The notes beneath the pieces are model-generated. The model ran no database searches and was not told where the DNA came from. It saw only the letters and a program-made list of their open reading frames with translations. A program made the translations under genes and the position numbers. Shown here in pieces: positions 9,409-16,117 of a stretch of DNA of 16,117 nt. Numbering within the stretch: the first letter of the stretch is position 1; each line of letters opens with the position of its first letter. Source of the stretch: Bryobacterales bacterium (GTDB lineage: Bacteria > Acidobacteriota > Terriglobia > Bryobacterales > Bryobacteraceae); contig PKZC01000451.1 in NCBI GenBank assembly GCA_003132905.1, forward strand, positions 1-16,117, read 5' to 3'.

Positions 9409-9808
9409 GAAGTTAACGTCCACCACGGCATCCGGTTTTCAGGCCCGGAGCGCGACGATCATCCGGCCAAAAAGCGCTTACTACATTCCAAAATGGTAAT
9501 TCAGGACTAAAAACACCAGTTGCGACGAAACCTGCACCATCACTTTGCTGTCGTTGGGGATGCTCAGTGTTGCGCTGCCGCGTAAGCGCACCGAACTCGT
9601 CAGCAAACATCCGCGCTCAGAAGCTTGAGCTGGGAACTGCGAGAAGAGTTTGATTGTGATCGGGCTTCGCGTGTCCTTTGTTGTCTGGCTTTTTCGCTTT
9701 GTTAACTTGAGAGCACTTATACGAACGCGCGCGCAAGGAACGATCCCACCTATGTCCCAGGACTTTCGACTCGGGGAACATTTCATTTTTGTGAAGCTCG
9801 ATTTGTTA
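9409..9808. other. 400-bp intergenic region, no gene recognised
   Basis: I find no supported gene. On the minus strand the frame from about 9610 down to 9481 ends in ATLSIPNDSKVMVQVSSQLV and then LNYHFGM before a stop; it alternates hydrophobic and polar residues like a C-terminal beta strand and may be the remains of an outer-membrane or beta-rich protein, but its N-terminal part is basic and unconvincing. No terminator hairpin followed by a T run is visible. Confidence 0.45.
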
Positions 9809-9838
9809 TTGACAATGCTTCAAGAACCGTTGTAGCCT
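9809..9838 (+). promoter_or_regulatory. candidate sigma-70 promoter for the GH25-GH13-GMC cluster
   Basis: A perfect -35 TTGACA at 9809-9814 is followed 18 bp later by TAGCCT at 9833-9838, which keeps the T-A...T frame of the -10 box. It would start transcription near 9845, giving a leader of about 55 nt before the GH25 gene. The -35 sits within the small palindrome ATTGACAAT. The -10 is weak. Confidence 0.5.
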
Positions 9839-9900
9839 AGTCAGCTATATCTAATCGATAAGGAAGAAATGGGCTCGTAATGTGATCTTGGAGGATTTGG

Positions 9901-10548
9901 ATGATTGGCGTAAACTCCATAATCGATCTTTCTCATCATAATGGGGAACCGGATCTTCAAAAGGCCAAAGCATCCGGCATTGTGGGCGTGATCCAAAAGG
10001 CCACCCAGGGTACGTCTTTTACCGATCCGACATTTGCGGCAAACCGCAAAAAGGCCTCGGATGCGGGCCTTTTGTTCGGTGCCTATCACTTTGGGGTGGG
10101 CGCCGACGGCGTGGAACAGGCGGACTTCTTCTTGCACGTGGTACAACCGGGCGAGAACGAGATCATCGTCCTGGATTTCGAGGCGAATCCTCAAGGTCCC
10201 AGCATGACGTTGGGAGAGGCACGCGCTTTCGTGACTCACGTGGAGGCGGTGACTACCCGTTGGCCGGGATTGTATTCCGGCCATTATCTGAAGGAACTGC
10301 TGGGCACCGCCGACGATCCGGTGCTAACCAACTGCTGGTTGTGGATCTCGCAATATGGTCCCACGGCGGTGATTCCAGCTGCATGGAAAGCGTGGACGAT
10401 GTGGCAATACACGGATGGCGCACTCGGCCCTCAACCGCACACGGTAGATGGGATCGGCACGTGTGACCGGGACACGTACAATGGTGTTTCGGACGATCTC
10501 ACCGGTTTTTGGCAAGCGGGTGGAGTGATCCTACCTTCGACGACTTAG
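9901..10548 (+). CDS. GH25-family lysozyme-like muramidase, leaderless
   Basis: A 215-residue single-domain protein. GH25 enzymes cut the beta-1,4 bond between N-acetylmuramic acid and N-acetylglucosamine in peptidoglycan. Family marks are SIIDLSHHNG with D9 near the N-terminus, VGVIQKATQGTSFTDPTF (about 28-44), GAYHFG (60-65), the catalytic LDFE at 91-94 (D92, E94), WISQYG (148-153) and WQYTDG (168-173), with a late CDRDTYNG. All expected active-site residues are present. There is no signal peptide, although such enzymes usually act on cell walls outside the cytoplasm. GGAGG at 9890-9894 gives a good ribosome site for the ATG at 9901. The GH13 gene follows after 12 bp, so the two are probably one transcript. 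Confidence 0.92.
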   Translation: MIGVNSIIDLSHHNGEPDLQKAKASGIVGVIQKATQGTSFTDPTFAANRKKASDAGLLFGAYHFGVGADGVEQADFFLHVVQPGENEIIVLDFEANPQGPSMTLGEARAFVTHVEAVTTRWPGLYSGHYLKELLGTADDPVLTNCWLWISQYGPTAVIPAAWKAWTMWQYTDGALGPQPHTVDGIGTCDRDTYNGVSDDLTGFWQAGGVILPSTT

Positions 10549-10560
10549 CCTGGGGTTCAC

Positions 10561-13500
10561 GTGCAAATCCAGATATGGTACAGTCCCGCCGCAGTGAGAT
10601 CCGCCGTTTTCATTCATGCATGGGATCAGAATGGCAAGGTTTGGGATTTCGCCGGAACCCTCTCCCCGGATGGCGCGAGCTGGGGATTCGTTCTTTCCGG
10701 AACTACCGAAGACCAACGCGATGTTTCTTTCAAGTACCGATTTGACGCCAGCGTTTGGGAGGCCGATAGCTGGATACGAACTGTCCCGTCTTTAGATGCT
10801 ACCGAGTTATGGACTGAGGACTTCTCCCCGCGATGCGCCACTGAAGCACCCGGTGGTCCCGCTACGTTTGCAAGCGTGACTGTGAACGCTATTTCCGAAC
10901 ACCGTTTCAATGGAGGCGCAGTGTACGTCTGGACTCCGCCCTCGAACGGCGGGACATTGGTCCATCAGTCCGCGCGGAATGATGCCGCGAGCACCTCAAG
11001 CTTTGTGATTCCGCTAACCAATGCGCTCCAATCTGGATTTCATTTTAAGCTGGTTGGTCCCGGCGGCCAGCCACCCTTCAGCGACTTCGAGCCCGATACC
11101 GCGAACCGCTTTTGGAACCCCAGCGATGGCGCAAACATCTGGGTGAAAAGCGGTGAGGTCGATGTGCAGTCGCAGCCGATTGCGCCCGTCAGCGTCGGAG
11201 TTGATTTTTTCTTCCCGCTAAGCCTCGGAACGCCTTCCCTGCGGATTCAGGATTTGGTGGGCGATTTCGATGCCACAGTGAATCCCGAAACACAAACTCC
11301 ATTGGACGGCGTTTTTGGATCGTCCCATTATGCGATCTCTGTTTACGCGGGTGCCTTATACAACGTGTGGTGGACCACCGAGCCGCAAAGTCTGATGCGA
11401 CGATTCCGGATTCCGTTCGGAGGCAACAGCGACCCTACTTTGGGAGTCAATGGGTATGACCATTGGCTCACGACGCCTCCTGTTCCCAATGGAGCGGTGA
11501 GCCTCGTCATCCATCCCAACCCGGGCACTACGTTCGGGGCAGCCGTCAGTGTGCAGGTCGGCATCGGTGACGCTCCCACACATCAAACTGCGCTGGCGCG
11601 ACGTTCTGCCGATGGAACCTGGCTGCTGCAGCTGGACACCTTTCCCGGCGTTCCCTTCTGGGCAACGCTAATAGGGGAATCACGCCAAGACGGACCACTA
11701 GATTTCCGCCGCGGAATCATGAGCACGGCGGGAACAACTACCCTTCATACGATCGATGGTGTCGGCGGGATCAGCGCTTCGCCTCCGGGAAGTTTCCTGG
11801 ATGCCAGCCCGAATCTTCGGCGGTCTCTGATGGAAGCCGTATACGGTCAACCCATCGTGGCCGCGGGTGTGTTCGACCCCTGGGAGATGCCGCACGGGTC
11901 GAACAAACTGCAGGGTCAAGCGTACTTCGTCGTTCGTGCGCCGCACGCAGTGAGTTGCTCGGTACTTCTCATGAGTACCCCAAACCAATCGGGAACGACG
12001 CGAAATGTGACTACGGTTCCCATGAATCTGACCAACGATCTGCGCTATTGGTGGACGTCGGTACCTCAAGCCAATGCACCCCACGGCTCACTCTATCGGT
12101 TTGCTTACTCCGATGGATGGGAGTTGCTGGATCCGAACGGTCACTACGGAGAATCTCTCGACCCTGCCTCGCGCTGGGCTTTGGACAAAGGCTCTCTCAT
12201 CGTCGACGCCGGTACAGGCGCGGAACAATCCTGGTCTTACGTTGCCGATCTTGACGTCGTACAAGCACCCCTCATCGGCCGCCCGTGGCAGACCGGTAGC
12301 TGGGACTGGCTGCTGATTTACGAAATGCACGTGGAGCGCTTTACCCAACGAAACGCGGGTGCCGCGACGGACTTCGATCAAGTCATTCAAGAGTTGCAAA
12401 CAGGGTATCTCCACCGCCTGCCGGTCACAGCGCTCGAGTTGCTTCCTCTGCACGAGTTTCCGGCCGATCAAGCGGGCTGGGGTTACAATCCCAGCCTGTT
12501 TTTTGCGATCGATTCATCCTACGGTGGTCCGGATGATTTTGCACGCTTGATTCGCGCCGCTCACGATGCTTCTCGCGCGGTGATCCTCGATCTTGTCTAT
12601 AACCACCTGATTGAGTCTCCGTTGCAGGTGCTGGCTCGGGACGTGTATGTGAGTGGAGCAACCCAGTGGGGCGACATGGTCTATTTCGCACATCCGGCCG
12701 CCTGTGAGTTCTTCCGTCAGGCGACAGTGTATCTGTGGAGCCTGTTCCAGCTGGACGGCTTCCGCCTGGACTCCACCGAGACCATCGTGAACGGCGGGCA
12801 TTACACGGACAGCACTCCGTATGTGATCGCAAAAGGACCGGATGGCAACTACCAATTTGGCGCTGGAAAAGGTTGGGAGTTCCTCGGCATGCTGCGTACC
12901 GCATTGCGCCGTGCGGCGGATGCCGGCGGAAATGGCTGGCCATATCTTGTGGGCGAGAACTCCCCGGAGAATCCGCCGATGACGGACCCGAGTAGCGGCA
13001 TCCTGGACGGCCAATGGCACTTCGACGAGATGTACGCGCTGAACAACGCCGCTCTGAATACGGACGATCACTCCTCGGATGTGCGCGGAGGCATGGATGG
13101 CGCGGGGCGGCCGTTTCAACGTTCCGTTATTTACGCGGAAAGTCATGACAGCGTCAGCGGGCAGGGCTCAACGGCGCGAATTGCAGCAACCGAAAAGTGG
13201 GGCAACGGAAGACAGATGGCAAAGGCTATTGGAACCGTCGCGTTGCTGGCGCAGGGCATTCCCATGATTTTCATGGGAGAAGAGGCGGCGGAGGATCAGG
13301 CCTTTGTCTTTGGAGCTTCGGCCACATCGCCCGAATTCACCTTACGTCTGGACAGTTATGAACAGACCGCGAGCGAGTTTCTGCAAGTTCTGACCTGGTT
13401 TCGCGATCTGATGGGCCTGCGCAATAATGCGGCCAACGGCATACGCGGCAACGACAATCAGTCGACCGGGCAGGGCTACAAGACCGTTGCATTCACGCGC

Positions 13501-13737
13501 GCGAACGGAGAGTTCTTTGTGATCGCTACGTTGGGAACCAACAACCAACAGCAGAATCTTGCCTGGTTGGGCCTGCCGGCAGGCTCTGCTTACAAAGAAA
13601 TCTTTAATTCGTCTTGGCCGCAATATAGCGTTCATGCTGAGCCCCTGATTTCGAACGGAGGTTATGATGCCCAGCTCTACTCGGGCAATCTCGTGAATCT
13701 TCCTGCGATTGGAGCGGTGATCCTCCAGCGGCGTTGA
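10561..13737 (+). CDS. large GH13 alpha-glucan-active enzyme (branching-enzyme-like)
   Basis: A 1058-residue protein with GTG start at 10561. The C-terminal half is a GH13 TIM barrel with all conserved regions: IYEMHVERFT (from Y587), DLVYNH (D677-H682), GFRLD with nucleophile D737, VGEN with acid/base E799, and ESHD with H862 and D863. Its wording (IYEMHV, ESHD, WGYNPSLFFAIDSSYGG) is closest to 1,4-alpha-glucan branching enzymes and malto-oligosyltrehalose trehalohydrolases. Residues about 450-530 resemble a CBM48 module (YFVVRAPHA...GSLYRFAYSDG...DPNG). Residues 1-450 hold further beta-rich, Trp-containing segments of unclear family, far longer than in ordinary branching enzymes. A short beta domain ends in PAIGAVILQRR. 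No signal peptide is visible. Exact reaction (branching, hydrolysis or transglycosylation) cannot be settled from sequence. A TGGGG at 10551-10555 may serve as weak ribosome site; coupling to the GH25 gene is likely. Confidence 0.92.
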   Translation: MQIQIWYSPAAVRSAVFIHAWDQNGKVWDFAGTLSPDGASWGFVLSGTTEDQRDVSFKYRFDASVWEADSWIRTVPSLDATELWTEDFSPRCATEAPGGPATFASVTVNAISEHRFNGGAVYVWTPPSNGGTLVHQSARNDAASTSSFVIPLTNALQSGFHFKLVGPGGQPPFSDFEPDTANRFWNPSDGANIWVKSGEVDVQSQPIAPVSVGVDFFFPLSLGTPSLRIQDLVGDFDATVNPETQTPLDGVFGSSHYAISVYAGALYNVWWTTEPQSLMRRFRIPFGGNSDPTLGVNGYDHWLTTPPVPNGAVSLVIHPNPGTTFGAAVSVQVGIGDAPTHQTALARRSADGTWLLQLDTFPGVPFWATLIGESRQDGPLDFRRGIMSTAGTTTLHTIDGVGGISASPPGSFLDASPNLRRSLMEAVYGQPIVAAGVFDPWEMPHGSNKLQGQAYFVVRAPHAVSCSVLLMSTPNQSGTTRNVTTVPMNLTNDLRYWWTSVPQANAPHGSLYRFAYSDGWELLDPNGHYGESLDPASRWALDKGSLIVDAGTGAEQSWSYVADLDVVQAPLIGRPWQTGSWDWLLIYEMHVERFTQRNAGAATDFDQVIQELQTGYLHRLPVTALELLPLHEFPADQAGWGYNPSLFFAIDSSYGGPDDFARLIRAAHDASRAVILDLVYNHLIESPLQVLARDVYVSGATQWGDMVYFAHPAACEFFRQATVYLWSLFQLDGFRLDSTETIVNGGHYTDSTPYVIAKGPDGNYQFGAGKGWEFLGMLRTALRRAADAGGNGWPYLVGENSPENPPMTDPSSGILDGQWHFDEMYALNNAALNTDDHSSDVRGGMDGAGRPFQRSVIYAESHDSVSGQGSTARIAATEKWGNGRQMAKAIGTVALLAQGIPMIFMGEEAAEDQAFVFGASATSPEFTLRLDSYEQTASEFLQVLTWFRDLMGLRNNAANGIRGNDNQSTGQGYKTVAFTRANGEFFVIATLGTNNQQQNLAWLGLPAGSAYKEIFNSSWPQYSVHAEPLISNGGYDAQLYSGNLVNLPAIGAVILQRR

Positions 13738-13805
13738 TCATCCACAGACCGTCCTAGGCGACGCAGGTCCGAATCGAGGATTCCGAGAGTCAGATCCCGG
13801 CAACC

Positions 13806-15671
13806 ATGAATAATAAATCTGTTTTAGCCGATTGCGAATATATTGTGGTGGGATCCGGAGCTGGTGGAGGCACCGTTGCCGCCAGGCTAGCGGAAGCTGG
13901 TCGCAAAGTGGTGGTGCTGGAGGCTGGAGGCGATCCCGGCCATTTGTCGGGTGGAGACCCGATCCAGCCCGCAGAGAACCGGCTGCCGCTGGATTATGAC
14001 GTTCCCGCCTTCCATGGATTTGCCTCCGAAAACGAGGCACTGAAATGGGATTTCTTTGTTCGCCACTACGCCGACGAAGCGGAACAGCGATTGGACGACA
14101 AATATTTAGCGGAGCGAGGCGGAGTCCTCTATCCGCGGGCATCTTGTTTGGGAGGATGCACGGCCCACAACGCGATGATCCTGGTCTATCCGCACAACTC
14201 GGACTGGGATTACATCGCCGATCTTACGAACGATCCGAGCTGGAAGGCTTCCCGCATGCGCAAGTACTTCGAGCTGCTGGAGAACTGCCGGCATCGCCCG
14301 TTCTATCGCTTCCTGGCTTGGCTCGGGATCAACGCATCGCGGCATGGCTGGCGCGGCTGGCTGCCTACCGAAAAGGCGCTGCCACGGGAGACCCTGACTG
14401 ATCGGAATCTGGTGAAGGCGGTCGCGGATGCCGCGATCGAGGCCTTCCAGGAAGACGGCCACGAAATAGAACGAATCCGATGGTTTCTTGAAAGCGGACT
14501 TGACCCGAACGACTGGCGGTTGGTGGCCGATAACTCGACCGGTATCCGCTACCTGCCTCTTACGACGCTGAACCACCGGCGTGTGGGAAGCAGAGAGCGC
14601 TTGCACGATGTAGCGCGCCGCTACCCGGACCGCCTAAAGATCGTTCTGGACGCTCTGGCTACTCGCGTCATCCTGGATGAAAACCAGCGCGCCATTGGCG
14701 TCGAATATCTCCGGGGCGGAAAGCTCTACCGCGCGTGTCCGACGCCAAGTAATGAGACGGGCGAATGCGAGGCGGTCTATGCCTCGCGGGAAATAATTGT
14801 TGCTGGCGGCACGTTCAACACGCCGCAACTGCTGATGCTGTCCGGCATCGGCCCTGCCCAGGCGCTGGAGAAGCACGGAATTCGGGTTCGGGTAGATCTT
14901 CCGGGAGTCGGGCGAAACCTGCAGGACCGCTACGAAATCGGCGTCGTCAACCGGATGAGTTTCAAATCCTGGCAGGTGTACACCGGCGCGAACTTTACCG
15001 TCAGCGACCCCCAGTACAAGGAGTGGAAGCAATGCCAAAGCGGCATTTATTCGACAAATGGGTCCCTTCTGACCCTGTTCCGGAAGTCTCCCGTCGCGCA
15101 GGAAGTGCCAGACTTGTTCTGCATGTCGCTTCTTGCCCCTTTTCGCGGATATTTCCCAAATTATTCCAGAGAGTTCGCCGAGAAGCTGAACTATCTGACC
15201 TGGGTGGTGCTGAAAGCTCACACGCGCAACCGCACCGGAGAAGTAACTTTACGTTCCAGCGATCCGCGCGATCCACCACAGGTGGATTTTCATTATTTCG
15301 CCGCGGGTGGCGACGACGATCTGACAGCGGTGGTAGACGGCATCCGGTTCGTCCGGCGATTAACCGCCAAGCTTAAGCGCGCTGGTCTGGAAGCCGCCGA
15401 AGAGCTGCCGGGCGACGATCTGCAAAGCGACCAAGCGCTCCGGGACTTCGTCCGCGCCAATGCCTGGGGGCACCATGCATCGTGTAGTTGCGCCATCGGA
15501 CCGCGCGAGCGTAACGGAGTTTTATCCAGCGACTTTCGCGTCCATGGAACCTTAGGATTACGGGTCGTAGACGCATCGGTATTTCCACGTATACCCGGCT
15601 TCTTTATCGCGAGCTCGGTTTATATGATCGGCGAAAAGGCGGCGGAGACGATCCTATTGTCCGCTAAATAA
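13806..15671 (+). CDS. GMC-family FAD-dependent oxidoreductase
   Basis: A 621-residue glucose-methanol-choline type flavoenzyme that would oxidise an alcohol or sugar hydroxyl. The N-terminal FAD-binding fold is YIVVGSGAGGGTVAARLAE...VVLEAGGD (residues 11-43). A GMC signature around YPRASCLGGCTAHNAMI lies near 110-126, and GGTFNTPQLLMLSGIGPA is the second signature. The catalytic histidine is H557 in WGHHASCSCAIG. The usual partner Asn/His near the C-terminus (GNTNAP in choline dehydrogenases) is replaced: the sequence is FPRIPGFFIASSVYMIGEKAA, a variant I associate with a distinct GMC subgroup. No signal peptide or Tat motif is seen. It starts 68 bp after the GH13 gene with no clear ribosome site, and is probably part of the same transcript. 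Substrate unknown. Confidence 0.93.
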   Translation: MNNKSVLADCEYIVVGSGAGGGTVAARLAEAGRKVVVLEAGGDPGHLSGGDPIQPAENRLPLDYDVPAFHGFASENEALKWDFFVRHYADEAEQRLDDKYLAERGGVLYPRASCLGGCTAHNAMILVYPHNSDWDYIADLTNDPSWKASRMRKYFELLENCRHRPFYRFLAWLGINASRHGWRGWLPTEKALPRETLTDRNLVKAVADAAIEAFQEDGHEIERIRWFLESGLDPNDWRLVADNSTGIRYLPLTTLNHRRVGSRERLHDVARRYPDRLKIVLDALATRVILDENQRAIGVEYLRGGKLYRACPTPSNETGECEAVYASREIIVAGGTFNTPQLLMLSGIGPAQALEKHGIRVRVDLPGVGRNLQDRYEIGVVNRMSFKSWQVYTGANFTVSDPQYKEWKQCQSGIYSTNGSLLTLFRKSPVAQEVPDLFCMSLLAPFRGYFPNYSREFAEKLNYLTWVVLKAHTRNRTGEVTLRSSDPRDPPQVDFHYFAAGGDDDLTAVVDGIRFVRRLTAKLKRAGLEAAEELPGDDLQSDQALRDFVRANAWGHHASCSCAIGPRERNGVLSSDFRVHGTLGLRVVDASVFPRIPGFFIASSVYMIGEKAAETILLSAK

Positions 15672-15695
15672 CTGAGAATATTTTTCACAAACCTG

Positions 15696-15724
15696 TTGAC
15701 ACAAGAGGCGGACAAAACTATACT
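15696..15724 (+). promoter_or_regulatory. near-consensus sigma-70 promoter
   Basis: TTGACA (15696-15701), exactly 17 bp, then TATACT (15719-15724): 11 of 12 bases match the consensus with ideal spacing. Transcription should start near 15731, leaving a leader of only about 17 nt before the GTG start at 15748. It separates the last gene from the GMC oxidoreductase and is the strongest promoter seen in the window. Confidence 0.85.
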
Positions 15725-15747
15725 ACCTGGAGTTCGGAGTAGAAATT

Positions 15748-16117
15748 GTGTCTCCCAAAACGGAAAAACCGCTTTGTGCCGATGATTTGCTGAAGATGAG
15801 TCAACAGCAGCTGGACGATTTGTTCGAGCGCAGCCAAGCGGGACCGATTCCCAATGGCCAAGCGAGGGGCACGGCAATCATCGCTCCCGGAACATCTTTC
15901 AGCAAGGAAATCGCGGAAATCATTAACCATTTCGGCTGGGAGGGCAAGACGTTCGACGGTGCACATGGTGTGCTTACCAACCGCATCCTGGGGTTTGGAT
16001 TAAACGCGATCGTAGCCGAAGTTTATAAGGACAAAAGCTGGCTGGACGGCCAAGAGTGCATCGTCCTCGATTACTCGAAGACTTCGACCCTCGCGCAGTG
16101 GATTCGCGACGAGATCC
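15748..16117 (+). CDS. conserved hypothetical protein, 3' end beyond window
   Basis: The frame opens with GTG at 15748, with GGAG at 15736-15739 as ribosome site, and runs off the window end after 123 codons. It begins MSPKTEKPLCADDLLKMSQQ, continues LDDLFERSQAGPIPNGQARG, then TAIIAPGTSFSKEIAEIINH, FGWEGKTFDG, AHGVLTNRILGFGLNAIVAE and ends LDGQECIVLDYSKTSTLAQW. The combination LF..S..GPIP.G, W.GK.FD and CIVLDYSKTS is one I recall from a conserved bacterial family of about 170-190 residues with no assigned function; the GPIP...WxGKxFD part is loosely like GXWXG/DUF4334 proteins. No signal peptide is seen. It has its own strong promoter, so it need not share regulation with the GMC gene. Confidence 0.8.
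   Translation, partial: MSPKTEKPLCADDLLKMSQQQLDDLFERSQAGPIPNGQARGTAIIAPGTSFSKEIAEIINHFGWEGKTFDGAHGVLTNRILGFGLNAIVAEVYKDKSWLDGQECIVLDYSKTSTLAQWIRDEI

Noticed and set aside
12425..13146. Minus-strand open frames opposite the GH13 catalytic domain
   Set aside because: They lie across the conserved GH13 motifs and carry no features of their own.
14634..15221. Minus-strand open frame (195 codons) opposite the GMC gene
   Set aside because: Antisense shadow; low-complexity composition and no neighbours on that strand.

Overview
The window is bacterial chromosome with moderately high GC, dense genes and Shine-Dalgarno-led starts. Several families here (a leaderless multidomain GH13 protein, a deoxyhypusine-synthase-like protein beside uvrA, a DUF3309 peptide, a relic of a HEPN-like family) are ones I associate with soil Acidobacteriota of the Solibacter/Bryobacter type. 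That placement is inference from gene style only; no rRNA or other lineage marker is present.

Left part (1-7600). A possible 55-residue ORF leads into a GT4 glycosyltransferase, which ends 2 bp from a convergent tRNA-Ala(CGC). Then comes a tight plus-strand operon: uvrA (DNA repair), a deoxyhypusine-synthase-like protein, a CPBP membrane protease and mtnA (methionine salvage). These four genes are linked by three successive 4-base ATGA overlaps. A secreted thioredoxin-like protein follows after 20 bp.

Middle part (7600-9900). Two small stress-type genes (a two-helix YciF/DUF892-like protein and a DUF3309 membrane peptide) precede tRNA-Gln(TTG). About 1.5 kb beyond the tRNA is mostly decayed. 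It holds a direct repeat close to the tRNA 3' end, broken coding fragments and a 5'-damaged HEPN-like gene, and looks like the scar of a former tRNA-targeted insertion.

Right part (9900-16117). A promoter-like sequence leads into a GH25 lysozyme-type gene, a 1058-residue GH13 glucan-active enzyme and a GMC flavin oxidoreductase, all on the plus strand and closely spaced. A near-consensus sigma-70 promoter then drives a conserved hypothetical protein cut by the window end. No CRISPR array, insertion sequence or recognisable new defence system is visible. The points most worth following are the uvrA/DHS-like/CPBP/mtnA operon, the leaderless GH25-GH13 pair, the tRNA-Gln-adjacent scar and the small ORF before the glycosyltransferase.
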